Origin: an uncultured Clostridia bacterium
GTDB taxonomy: Bacteria > Bacillota > Clostridia > Oscillospirales > Acutalibacteraceae
Length of the DNA stretch: 33,955 bases
Assembly: GCA_944384815.1 (NCBI GenBank)
Contig: CALWUW010000024.1
Coordinates: forward strand, 1-33,955
Direction: 5' to 3'
Below are positions 14,867 to 22,463 of this stretch, in pieces. Every line of letters starts with the position of its first letter. The stretch's first letter is position 1. The notes beneath the pieces were generated by a model. The model was not told the DNA's origin and did no database searches. It worked only from the letters and a program-made list of their open reading frames with translations. The translations under genes were made by a program, and so were the position numbers.

Positions 14867-15015
14867 GTTCTGATCAAGCCTTTCCTGGTTCCTGAAGAAA
14901 CGGAAATTTCTTCGCTTTAAAGTATTCAGCATGCAGCGGTATGCAGAGAATCCTTTCATGCTTTTCGCTGCTGATGGACCTGCTGTTCAAGCAGAGGAAA
15001 ACTTTGTTTATGAAC

Positions 15016-15043
15016 AGTATAACACGATGTTCTTCAAAGACAA
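15016..15043 (-). promoter_or_regulatory. Probable promoter for the translation GTPase
   Basis: On the minus strand: TTGTCT (15043-15038), a 16-base spacer and TATACT (15021-15016). This gives a leader of about 140 bases before ATG 14866, long enough to hold a regulatory leader, but I see no clear terminator in it. Confidence 0.5.
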
Positions 15044-15128
15044 AGAATTGTTTTTTGGAAGACAAAAACAGAAAAGAAAATAAGAAAAATTTTTACATCT
15101 TTTTCATAGATTCTCCAGGGGGCGGCTA

Positions 15129-15157
15129 TTGCATTCCACGAAAGTTTGTGATATATT
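15129..15157 (+). promoter_or_regulatory. Promoter of the butyryl-CoA operon
   Basis: TTGCAT (15129-15134), a 17-base spacer and TATATT (15152-15157). It is about 60 bases upstream of the thl start and overlaps the Rex-like site. Confidence 0.65.
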
Positions 15158-15163
15158 TAACAT
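15146..15163 (+). promoter_or_regulatory. Putative Rex operator overlapping the thl -10 box
   Basis: TTGTGATATATTTAACAT matches the clostridial Rex consensus TTGTTAA-N4-TTAACAA at 11 of 14 defined positions, with a near-perfect right half. It covers the -10 box, so a bound repressor would block RNA polymerase. Rex is an NADH-sensing repressor known to control butyrate-pathway genes in Clostridia. The rex gene itself is not in the window. Confidence 0.6.
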
Positions 15164-15221
15164 ACAGGCGTTTTTATTTTGTATTCATAAGAAATTTTTA
15201 GATTTGAATGGAGGAACTAAC

Positions 15222-16403
15222 ATGTCTAAAGTAGTACTGGCAGGCGCTTGCCGTACCGCCATTGGCACCATGGGCGGCAGCCTCAGCACAACCCCGGCGG
15301 CGGTTTTGGGTTCTATCGTAATCAAAGAAGCTTTGAAGAGAGCAGGCGTAAAGCCGGAGCAGGTCGATCATGTATATATGGGCTGCGTAATCCAGGCTGG
15401 GTTGGGGCAGAACGTTGCTCGCCAGGCCTCCATTAAAGCCGGACTTCCCGTGGAAGTTCCTGCGGTTACAGTGAACGTAGTGTGCGGCTCCGGCCTGAAC
15501 TGCGTGAATATGGCGGCGCAAATGATCAAAGCCGGGGACGCGGATATCGTCGTAGCCGGCGGCATGGAGAATATGTCCATGGCACCTTATGCGGTTCCTC
15601 AGGGCCGGTATGGCTATCGGATGAACAACGGCGTTTTGGTGGACACCATGGTAAACGACGCGCTGTGGGATGCGTTCAACGGGTATCATATGGGTATCAC
15701 CGCTGAAAATGTAGCCGAAAAATACGGAATCACTCGGGAAGAGCTGGATGCTTTTGCCGCAGAAAGCCAGCAGAAGTGCGAAAAGGCTCAGGCGGAAGGC
15801 AGATTCAGCGATGAGATCGTCCCGGTAGAAGTGAAAAAGAAGAAGGAAACCATTGTATTTGATAAAGACGAAGGTCCTCGCCCGGGAACTACAAAAGAAA
15901 GCATTGCCCGTCTGCGCCCTGCTTTTAAGCCGGACGGCATTGTAACGGCTGCCAACTCCTCCGGCATCAACGATGGTGCCGCTGCGGTTGTAGTGATGAG
16001 CGAAGAAAAGGCCAAAGAGCTGGGCATTACGCCTATGGCTACCTGGGTCGGCGGCGCTTTGGGCGGCGTGGATCCCGCTATCATGGGTGTGGGCCCTGTA
16101 GCGGCCACTCGTAAGGTGATGGAGCGCACGGGCCTGAAGGTATCCGATATGGATCTGATCGAGGCCAACGAAGCTTTTGCGGCACAGTCCATCGCTGTAG
16201 CCCGGGATCTGGAATTCGATCCGGCAAAGCTGAACGTAAACGGCGGCGCTATTGCTCTGGGCCATCCCGTTGGTGCTTCTGGATGCCGTATTCTGGTTAC
16301 GCTCCTGCATGAGATGCAGAAGAGACCGGAAGCGAAGAAAGGTCTGGCCACGCTGTGCATCGGCGGCGGCATGGGCTGCGCGACCATTGTAGAAAAGTAC
16401 TGA
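15222..16403 (+). CDS. thlA: Acetyl-CoA C-acetyltransferase (thiolase)
   Basis: Condenses two acetyl-CoA to acetoacetyl-CoA, the entry step to butyryl-CoA. The 393-residue protein has the thiolase active sites. NVVCGSGLN holds acyl-accepting Cys88, the GHPVGASG motif carries the catalytic His, and CIGGGMG near the end carries Cys379. Length is normal. The frame extends to 15129, but that is at the -35 box; GGAGG just ahead of ATG 15222 fixes the start. It is first in a six-gene run thl-crt-hbd-bcd-etfB-etfA, all co-directional with short gaps, behind a promoter overlapped by a Rex-like operator. Confidence 0.97.
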   Translation: MSKVVLAGACRTAIGTMGGSLSTTPAAVLGSIVIKEALKRAGVKPEQVDHVYMGCVIQAGLGQNVARQASIKAGLPVEVPAVTVNVVCGSGLNCVNMAAQMIKAGDADIVVAGGMENMSMAPYAVPQGRYGYRMNNGVLVDTMVNDALWDAFNGYHMGITAENVAEKYGITREELDAFAAESQQKCEKAQAEGRFSDEIVPVEVKKKKETIVFDKDEGPRPGTTKESIARLRPAFKPDGIVTAANSSGINDGAAAVVVMSEEKAKELGITPMATWVGGALGGVDPAIMGVGPVAATRKVMERTGLKVSDMDLIEANEAFAAQSIAVARDLEFDPAKLNVNGGAIALGHPVGASGCRILVTLLHEMQKRPEAKKGLATLCIGGGMGCATIVEKY

Positions 16404-16432
16404 TCCCTTGGAAACAGGAAAGGAATAAGCAT

Positions 16433-17209
16433 ATGGATTACATTGTATATGAACAAAAAGGCGCTATTGCCGTGCTGACTATCAGCCGGGAGAAGGCGCT
16501 GAATGCCTTGAATTCTCAGGTTTTGGCAGAGCTGGAGGAAGCCGTGGACGGCATCGATCTGGAAACGGTCCGCTGCCTGATCCTTACCGGTGCCGGGCAG
16601 AAATCCTTTGTTGCCGGTGCGGATATCGGCGAAATGAGCACCCTCAGCAAAGAGCAGGGTGAGGCCTTCGGTAAAAAAGGAAATGATGTGTTCCGGAAGA
16701 TCGAAGCGCTGCCCATTCCCGTAATTGCTGCGGTGAACGGATTTGCTCTGGGCGGCGGATGCGAGCTTTCCATGAGCTGCGACATTCGTCTGGCTTCCGA
16801 GAATGCGGTTTTCGGCCAGCCGGAAACCGGCCTGGGGATCACTCCCGGCTTTGGCGGAACCCAGCGTCTGGCTCGTTTGATCCCTGTGGGAAAGGCCAAG
16901 GAGATGCTGTATGCGGGCACCAAGGTAAAGGCTGCGGAAGCCCTGGCTTTGGGATTGGTCAACGCCGTATATCCTTCCGAGGAATTGCTGCCGGCTGCTG
17001 AGAAGCTGGCAGGAAAAATCGCCGCCAATGCTCCCATTGCTGTACGGGCCACCAAAAAGGCTGTAAACGATGGACTGCAGGTGGACATTGATCGTGCCGT
17101 AGAGATCGAAGAGAAGCTGTTTGGCAGCTGCTTTGAGACGGAAGATCAGAGAAATGCTATGCAGGCGTTCTTGTCTAAAGAAAAGCCTGCCCCCTTTGTG
17201 AACCGATAA
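16433..17209 (+). CDS. crt: 3-hydroxybutyryl-CoA dehydratase (crotonase)
   Basis: Dehydrates 3-hydroxybutyryl-CoA to crotonyl-CoA. The 258-residue enoyl-CoA hydratase-fold protein has the oxyanion-hole motif AGADIGEM (61-68). The two catalytic glutamates are Glu111 in GGGCELSMSCDIRLAS and Glu131 in FGQPETGLGITPGFGGTQRL. AGGAAAGGAA lies about nine bases ahead of ATG 16433; the longer frame from 16355 would overlap thl and lacks family support. It starts 29 bases after thl. A strong hairpin separates it from hbd. Confidence 0.96.
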   Translation: MDYIVYEQKGAIAVLTISREKALNALNSQVLAELEEAVDGIDLETVRCLILTGAGQKSFVAGADIGEMSTLSKEQGEAFGKKGNDVFRKIEALPIPVIAAVNGFALGGGCELSMSCDIRLASENAVFGQPETGLGITPGFGGTQRLARLIPVGKAKEMLYAGTKVKAAEALALGLVNAVYPSEELLPAAEKLAGKIAANAPIAVRATKKAVNDGLQVDIDRAVEIEEKLFGSCFETEDQRNAMQAFLSKEKPAPFVNR

Positions 17210-17214
17210 AGTAT

Positions 17215-17256
17215 AAGCTTTGGGTGCTGTGGCAGCAGCGCCCAAAGCTTCCGTTT
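17215..17256 (+). terminator. Intercistronic hairpin between crt and hbd
   Basis: The stem pairs AAGCTTTGGG (17215-17224) with CCCAAAGCTT (17241-17250) and GCTG (17226-17229) with CAGC (17236-17239), giving about 15 bp with one G-T pair. Only a weak T-run (CCGTTTTAG) follows. It is more likely a partial terminator or an RNA processing and stability element than a full stop, because hbd has no evident promoter of its own. Confidence 0.6.
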
Positions 17257-17297
17257 TAGAACGAAATCAACAATACAATGACAGGAGGAAATAAATC

Positions 17298-18137
17298 ATG
17301 AAAGTTGGTATTATTGGAGCGGGAACCATGGGTTCCGGTATTGCACAGGCTTTTGCGCAGACGGAAGGATATGAGGTAAAGCTTTGCGACGTAAAGGCAG
17401 AATGGGCTGCCGGCGGCAAGGCGAAAATCGCTAAGGGCTTTGAAAAAAGAGTAGCCAAAGGCAAGATGGACGCAGCTGCTGCGGAAGCCATTCTGGCTAA
17501 GATCACCACCGGCACCAACGAGATCGTAGCGGATTGCGACTTGGTAGTGGAAGCGGCTTTGGAGAAAATGGAGCTGAAGAAGGAAATCTTCAAGCAGCTG
17601 GAAGAGATCTGCAAGCCCGAGTGCATTTTTGCCACCAACACTTCTTCTCTGTCCATTACGGAGATTTCCAACGGCTTGAAGAAAGCAGTTGTAGGTATGC
17701 ATTTCTTTAATCCGGCTCCGGTTATGAAGCTGGTTGAAGTAATCGCCGGCGAAACCACCGATCCCGAAGTTGTGGAAAAGGTGATCGAAATTTCCAAAGA
17801 TATCGGCAAGACTCCGGTTCAGGTCAATGAAGCGGCTGGTTTCGTAGTAAATCGCATTTTGATCCCCATGATCAATGAGGCTATCGGCATTTATGCTGAC
17901 GGCGTAGCTTCCGTGGAAGGCATCGACACTGCTATGCAGCTGGGCGCCAACCATCCTATGGGACCGCTGGCCCTGGGCGACCTGGTAGGCCTTGACATTG
18001 TTCTGGCCATTATGGAAGTTCTGCAGAGCGAAACGGGAGATCCCAAGTATCGTCCCCATTCCCTGCTGCGGAAAATGGTTCGTGCAGGCAAGCTGGGCAG
18101 AAAGACCGGAAAAGGATTTTATGATTACAGCAAATAA
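17298..18137 (+). CDS. hbd: 3-hydroxybutyryl-CoA dehydrogenase
   Basis: Reduces acetoacetyl-CoA to 3-hydroxybutyryl-CoA with NAD(P)H. The 279-residue protein has the N-terminal dinucleotide fold ([17 protein letters not shown], 4-20), VVEAALE (83-89), TNTSSLSI (113-120), the catalytic His135 in [15 protein letters not shown], and a C-terminal helical domain ending [16 protein letters not shown]. Length is normal for the family. CAGGAGGAAATAAATC directly precedes ATG 17298. It lies 88 bases after crt, the largest gap in the operon, which is filled by a hairpin. Confidence 0.97.
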   Translation: MKVGIIGAGTMGSGIAQAFAQTEGYEVKLCDVKAEWAAGGKAKIAKGFEKRVAKGKMDAAAAEAILAKITTGTNEIVADCDLVVEAALEKMELKKEIFKQLEEICKPECIFATNTSSLSITEISNGLKKAVVGMHFFNPAPVMKLVEVIAGETTDPEVVEKVIEISKDIGKTPVQVNEAAGFVVNRILIPMINEAIGIYADGVASVEGIDTAMQLGANHPMGPLALGDLVGLDIVLAIMEVLQSETGDPKYRPHSLLRKMVRAGKLGRKTGKGFYDYSK

Positions 18138-18181
18138 CCCTTTTTTGGCTGTGTAATTTAGATATTGGAGGAACGTTACAT

Positions 18182-19321
18182 ATGGATTTCGTACTTACGA
18201 AAGAACAGGAGATGGCGCGTACTCTCTTTAAAGAGTTTGCCGAAAACGAAGTAAAGCCTCTGGCGCAGGAAGTGGATGAAACCGAGCGTTTTCCTGCAGA
18301 GACTGTGGAAAAGATGGCCAAACTGGGCTTTTTGGGCATTCCCACTCCTAAAGAATACGGCGGTCAGGGCTGCGATACGCTGACCTATGTGATGTGCGTA
18401 GAAGAGCTTTCCAAGGTTTGCGCTACCACAGGCGTTATCGTTTCTGCTCATACTTCTCTGGGCAGCGAGCCCATCCGTAAATTCGGTACGCCGGAGCAGA
18501 TCCAGAAATATCTGATCCCGCTGGCTAAGGGCGAGAAGCTGGGTGCTTTCGGCCTGACAGAGCCCAATGCCGGTACGGATGCTTCCGGTCAGCAGACCAA
18601 AGCCGTGCTGGAGGGAGATCATTATGTGCTCAACGGCAGCAAGATCTTCATTACCAACGGCGGAAAAGCGGACATTTATATCATTTTCGCCATGACGGAT
18701 AAGAGCAAGGGAACAAAAGGAATCTCCGCCTTTATCGTGGAAAAAGATTTCCCGGGCTTCTCTATCGGCACAAAAGAGAAGAAAATGGGCATCCGTGGTT
18801 CTTCTACCACGGAGCTGATTTTTGAAAACTGCATCGTTCCCAAGAAAAATCTTCTGGGCAAAGAGGGCCAGGGCTTCCGCATCGCTATGCAGACGCTGGA
18901 CGGCGGCCGTATCGGTATTGCCGCGCAGGCTTTGGGTATTGCGGAAGGCGCTTTGGAAGAAACCGTTAAATACGTGAAGGAAAGAAAGCAGTTTGGCCGT
19001 CCCATTGCGAAATTCCAGAACACCCAGTTCCAGCTTGCGGATATGCAGACCAAAGTAGAAGCTGCCAAGCTTTTAGTTTACAGAGCGGCGCTGGCTAAAG
19101 ATACCCAGAAGGTCTTCTCTGTGGAAGCAGCTATGGCGAAGCTTTTTGCTGCGGAAGTGGCTATGGAAGTAACCACCAAGGCTGTTCAGCTTCACGGCGG
19201 CTATGGATACACCAGAGAGTATCCGGTGGAGCGCATGATGCGGGATGCCAAGATCACGGAAATCTACGAGGGAACCAGCGAAGTGCAGCGCATGGTTATC
19301 TCCGGAAATCTTCTGAAATAA
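18182..19321 (+). CDS. bcd: Butyryl-CoA dehydrogenase (short-chain acyl-CoA dehydrogenase)
   Basis: A flavoprotein that reduces crotonyl-CoA to butyryl-CoA, in clostridia usually in complex with EtfAB so that the reaction drives ferredoxin reduction by flavin-based electron bifurcation. The 379-residue protein has the acyl-CoA dehydrogenase signatures [14 protein letters not shown] (about 122-135) and [22 protein letters not shown], and the catalytic Glu363 in [30 protein letters not shown] precedes ATG 18182. It is immediately followed by etfB and etfA, the expected partners. Confidence 0.97.
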   Translation: MDFVLTKEQEMARTLFKEFAENEVKPLAQEVDETERFPAETVEKMAKLGFLGIPTPKEYGGQGCDTLTYVMCVEELSKVCATTGVIVSAHTSLGSEPIRKFGTPEQIQKYLIPLAKGEKLGAFGLTEPNAGTDASGQQTKAVLEGDHYVLNGSKIFITNGGKADIYIIFAMTDKSKGTKGISAFIVEKDFPGFSIGTKEKKMGIRGSSTTELIFENCIVPKKNLLGKEGQGFRIAMQTLDGGRIGIAAQALGIAEGALEETVKYVKERKQFGRPIAKFQNTQFQLADMQTKVEAAKLLVYRAALAKDTQKVFSVEAAMAKLFAAEVAMEVTTKAVQLHGGYGYTREYPVERMMRDAKITEIYEGTSEVQRMVISGNLLK

Positions 19322-19354
19322 ACGAAGCGGAAAAGCCTAAAGGAGTGACATTTT

Positions 19355-20140
19355 TTGAAGATAGTAGTTTGCATTAAGCAGGTGCCCAATACCAATGAGG
19401 TAAAGCTGGATCCGGTAACTGGTACTTTGATCCGTGACGGCGTTCCCAGCATTATCAACCCGGATGATAAAGCCGGTTTGGAAGCGGCTCTGCGGATGAA
19501 GGATCAGTACGGCGCTCATGTAACAGTGGTGACCATGGGCCCTGCCCAGGCCGATACGGCGCTGCGTGAGGCTCTGGCTATGGGTGCCGATGAAGCGGTT
19601 CTGGTAACGGACAGAGCTTTCGGCGGAGCGGATACGCTGGCAACTTCCACCACCATTGCGGCGGTTCTGAAATCCATGGAATTTGACCTGGTGATCACCG
19701 GACGTCAGGCCATCGACGGCGATACCGCACAGGTGGGCCCGCAGATTGCGGAACATTTGGGGATTCCCAATGTAAGCTATGCGGAGGACGTGAAGGTTGA
19801 GGGAGATTCCCTGATTGTAAAACGGCAGTATGAAGATCGGTATCATACCGTAAAGGTAAAGATGCCCTGCCTGATCACAGCGCTCAGTGAATTGAATGCG
19901 CCCCGTTATATGACGCCCGGCGGCATCTTTGACGCGTACAGAGAAAAAGAAGTAAAAGTGCTTACCCGCAAAGACGTAGAAGTGGATGATGATGTTATCG
20001 GTCTGAAGGGATCCCCCACCAGAGTATTCCAGACGTTCACGAAGAGCCTGAAGGCAGCGGGAACGGTGGTTGCTCCGGAAGATGCGGAAGCAGCGGCGGA
20101 TTACATGATCGAGAGACTGAAAGAGAAATTCATTATTTAA
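19355..20140 (+). CDS. etfB: Electron transfer flavoprotein beta subunit
   Basis: One half of the EtfAB heterodimer that passes electrons to butyryl-CoA dehydrogenase. The 261-residue protein begins MKIVVCIKQVPNTNEVKLDPVTGT and contains the beta-subunit signature region GRQAIDGDTAQVGPQIAE (about 121-138) and the conserved VKMPCLITAL. It starts with TTG 19355, supported by AAAGGAG (19339-19345) nine bases upstream and by the family N-terminus; a later ATG would cut into the fold. The bifurcating form cannot be told from the non-bifurcating one by eye, but linkage to bcd suggests it. Confidence 0.96.
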   Translation: MKIVVCIKQVPNTNEVKLDPVTGTLIRDGVPSIINPDDKAGLEAALRMKDQYGAHVTVVTMGPAQADTALREALAMGADEAVLVTDRAFGGADTLATSTTIAAVLKSMEFDLVITGRQAIDGDTAQVGPQIAEHLGIPNVSYAEDVKVEGDSLIVKRQYEDRYHTVKVKMPCLITALSELNAPRYMTPGGIFDAYREKEVKVLTRKDVEVDDDVIGLKGSPTRVFQTFTKSLKAAGTVVAPEDAEAAADYMIERLKEKFII

Positions 20141-20161
20141 CGTTGGAAAGTGGTGAGCGAA

Positions 20162-21175
20162 ATGAACGTACAGGATTATAAAGGAATCTTTGTATTTATC
20201 CAGCAGGTGGATCATAAGATCAGCGGCGTTTCCTTTGAACTTCTGGGAAAAGCCAAAGAGCTTGCAAAGGATATGGAAACACAGGTAACGGCTGTGCTTT
20301 TGGGAAACAATGTGTCGGATTTGTGCCCGGAGCTGGCAAAATACGGCGCGGATAAAATCGTTATGGTAGAGGATCCGGCTTTGGAGATTTATGCTACTGA
20401 GCCTTATGCCCACGCCATGACCCAGGTGATCGAAAACTACAAACCGGCCGTGGTTTTGTACGGCGCTACGGCTATCGGCCGCGACCTGGCTCCCAGAGTG
20501 TCTGCCCGGGTAAAAACCGGCCTTACGGCGGACTGCACCAAGCTGGAGATCGCGGAAGAGACCAAAGAGCTGCGGATGACCCGTCCGGCCTTCGGCGGCA
20601 ACATTATGGCTACCATTATTTGCCCGGAGCATCGTCCCCAGATGGCCACCGTACGCCCCGGCGTAATGCAGAAAATGAAGCCTGTGCAGGATGCGGCCGT
20701 CAATGCGGAAACCTTCTCCGTAGATTTCACAGGGCATCAGAACGTAGAGATCCTGGAAGTTGTGAAGTCCGTTGTAAACAAGATGGATATTCAGGACGCC
20801 AAGATCCTGGTTTCCGGCGGACGCGGCATGGGCTGCCCGGAAAACTTCCAGCTTCTGCGGGATCTGGCAGATGCTTTGGGCGGCGAAGTCAGCGCTTCCA
20901 GAGCGTGTGTGGATGCCGGCTGGGTAGAGAAAGATATCCAGGTTGGGCAGACAGGAAAGACGGTTCGCCCCAATTTGTACATTGCCTGCGGTATTTCCGG
21001 CGCTATTCAGCATCTGGCGGGCATGGAAGAGTCCGATGTGATCATTGCCATCAATAAGGACGAGAATGCTCCCATTTTCGAAGTAGCAGATTACGGCATC
21101 GTGGGAGACGCGGTGAAGATTCTGCCTGTGTTTACGGAGAAAGTAAAGGAAGCCATGGCTGCCCGGAACGCTTGA
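20162..21175 (+). CDS. etfA: Electron transfer flavoprotein alpha subunit
   Basis: The partner of EtfB. The 337-residue protein begins MNVQDYKGIFVFIQQVDHKISGVSFELLGKAKELA, as is typical of clostridial EtfA. It has the C-terminal FAD domain with LVSGGRGMGCPENFQLL (about 216-232), VGQTGKTVRPNLYIACGISGAIQHLAGM and AINKDENAPIFEVADYGIVGD. The frame opens at GTG 20150, but ATG 20162 matches the family start; either is possible since the ribosome binding site is diffuse (GGAAAGTGGTGAG). It is the last gene of the operon, followed by a very strong hairpin terminator. Confidence 0.96.
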   Translation: MNVQDYKGIFVFIQQVDHKISGVSFELLGKAKELAKDMETQVTAVLLGNNVSDLCPELAKYGADKIVMVEDPALEIYATEPYAHAMTQVIENYKPAVVLYGATAIGRDLAPRVSARVKTGLTADCTKLEIAEETKELRMTRPAFGGNIMATIICPEHRPQMATVRPGVMQKMKPVQDAAVNAETFSVDFTGHQNVEILEVVKSVVNKMDIQDAKILVSGGRGMGCPENFQLLRDLADALGGEVSASRACVDAGWVEKDIQVGQTGKTVRPNLYIACGISGAIQHLAGMEESDVIIAINKDENAPIFEVADYGIVGDAVKILPVFTEKVKEAMAARNA

Positions 21176-21214
21176 GTTTGATAGCTTAATAGCCGGTTGG
21201 CTTTTGGAAAAAGG

Positions 21215-21242
21215 TTGACTTTTTCCGGAATTGTGGTATACT
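21215..21242 (+). promoter_or_regulatory. Promoter upstream of the long hairpin and yitT-type gene
   Basis: TTGACT (21215-21220), a 16-base spacer and TATACT (21237-21242). The predicted start near 21249 is only a few bases before the 21-bp hairpin, so the first thing transcribed would be a terminator. Confidence 0.65.
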
Positions 21243-21255
21243 GTTGAAGAAGAGC

Positions 21256-21307
21256 AAAGAGCTTTTGCGAATTATAGAGATATAATTCGCAAAAGCTCTT
21301 TTTTTGT
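21256..21307 (+). terminator. Very strong intrinsic terminator after etfA, inside the yitT leader
   Basis: A 21-bp perfect stem (21256-21276 with 21281-21301) with GAGA loop, followed by a run of T (21299-21305). It ends the butyryl-CoA operon. Because a promoter lies just upstream of it, it also lies in the leader of the following gene. Confidence 0.93.
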
Positions 21308-21346
21308 GCTGAAATGTAGCGAATACTGGAAAGGAATGTGGTGCAG

Positions 21347-22222
21347 ATGGCAAAGAAAAAAAATGTGATTTTGGTGGATATTTTGTTTGAATGCTTGGGG
21401 AGTTTCCTGATTGCGATAGCAACTTATAATTTTGCCGTGCAGGCTGAGTTCCCCATGACAGGTTTTTCTGGAATTTCTATTATTTTGTACCGACTTTTCC
21501 ATTTTCCTATAGGAATGACAACGATTTTTCTCAATATTCCCGTTGCATTACTTTGCTGGAAAATGATCGGAAGAGGATTTTTGCTTCGTTCTCTTCGATG
21601 CATGTTGATCTCTTCCCTTATGGTGGACTATTTGGCTCCGCTTCTGCCGGTGTATAACGGAGAAAGAATGCTGATGGCTATTACCACCGGTGTGTTGGGC
21701 GGACTGGGCTACGCCATGGTCTATATGCGGAATTCTTCCACAGGTGGTTCCGATTTTATTATTATGGCGGTGAAAGCTTACAAACCCTATTTGAAACTGG
21801 GGACGATAGCCTTTTTGTCCGATATAGGGATCATTTTGGTGGGAGGCATCCTTTTCAAGGACATGGATGGAATTATCTACGGCATGATGATCAATTATCT
21901 GTTTGCGCTGGCTGTGGATAAGGTGATGTATGGGCTGAATTCCGGGAAAGTGGCTTTGATCGTGACAGAAAAGGGAAAGCAGGTCTGCGACGCGGTGGAT
22001 CGCTGCTGCGGACGGGGTTCCACCATTTTAAGCGCCAGAGGCGGCTATAAAGAAGATGAAAAGCAAGTGGTGATGGTAGCTTGCAGCTCCAAGGAGATGT
22101 ACCAGGTGGAAAAAGCGGCAAAAGAAGCTGCGGATGACGCTTTTATGGTCGTAATGGAATCCAACGAAGTGCATGGCGAGGGCTTCCGGGTGACCCAGGT
22201 GGCTTCTGAGGAAACGAGATAG
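21347..22222 (+). CDS. YitT-family membrane protein
   Basis: A 291-residue member of the YitT family: a multi-helix membrane domain (about residues 10-200) followed by a cytoplasmic DUF2179-type domain (about 205-280, KVALIVTEKGKQVCDAVDRCCGRGSTILSARGGY in part). Conserved points include FPMTGFSGISII, NSSTGGSDFIIMAVKAYKP and GRGSTILSARGGY. The substrate or role of these proteins is not established. I chose ATG 21347; GTG 21338 and 21341 are alternatives, with GGAAAGGAA (21328-21336) upstream. The leader contains the strong hairpin described separately. Confidence 0.9.
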   Translation: MAKKKNVILVDILFECLGSFLIAIATYNFAVQAEFPMTGFSGISIILYRLFHFPIGMTTIFLNIPVALLCWKMIGRGFLLRSLRCMLISSLMVDYLAPLLPVYNGERMLMAITTGVLGGLGYAMVYMRNSSTGGSDFIIMAVKAYKPYLKLGTIAFLSDIGIILVGGILFKDMDGIIYGMMINYLFALAVDKVMYGLNSGKVALIVTEKGKQVCDAVDRCCGRGSTILSARGGYKEDEKQVVMVACSSKEMYQVEKAAKEAADDAFMVVMESNEVHGEGFRVTQVASEETR

Positions 22223-22354
22223 GAAAATTTTCCCGAACCTTTTTGAAAAAAGCATAGAACCATTTGCTGCACAGCGGTTACAGCAAACGGAAGAAAACAG
22301 GAGAATAGTCAAGGAACAAGGAGATAATCTCGTTCAATTTGATTTTTCGGGAAT

Positions 22355-22382
22355 TTGAAAAGAAAGAACGGTATGGTATAAT
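22355..22382 (+). promoter_or_regulatory. Promoter for the GH127 gene
   Basis: TTGAAA (22355-22360), a 16-base spacer and a perfect TATAAT (22377-22382). It predicts a leader of about 75 bases. Confidence 0.75.
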
Positions 22383-22408
22383 TAGCGGTAATATAAGGGT
22401 AAAATAGT

Positions 22409-22447
22409 CGGATTTTACTTAAAATTTCAAATCCGGGTGATACCCGG
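22409..22447 (+). repeat. Two overlapping hairpins in the GH127 leader
   Basis: CGGATTT (22409-22415) can pair with AAATCCG (22429-22435), and CCGGGT (22433-22438) with ACCCGG (22442-22447). The two share 22433-22435, so they compete. The second ends one base before the ribosome binding site AAAGGA (22449-22454). Confidence 0.45.
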
Positions 22448-22463
22448 GAAAGGATGTTGTGCA

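Larger units (their letters stand above)
14867..15221. other. Divergent intergenic region between the GTPase and thl
   Basis: No gene seen. It holds a minus-strand promoter for the GTPase (15016-15043), a plus-strand promoter for thl (15129-15157) and a Rex-like operator (15146-15163). An AT-rich stretch at 15040-15110 lies between the two promoters. Confidence 0.7.

Noticed and set aside
15129-15221. N-terminal extension of thiolase to 15129
   Set aside because: That frame begins at the -35 box and contains the Rex-like site; GGAGG before ATG 15222 and the family N-terminus fix the start.
22263-22287. TTTGCTG/CAGCAAA inverted repeat as a terminator after yitT
   Set aside because: A 7-bp stem with an 11-base loop and no T-run on either strand; too weak to call.
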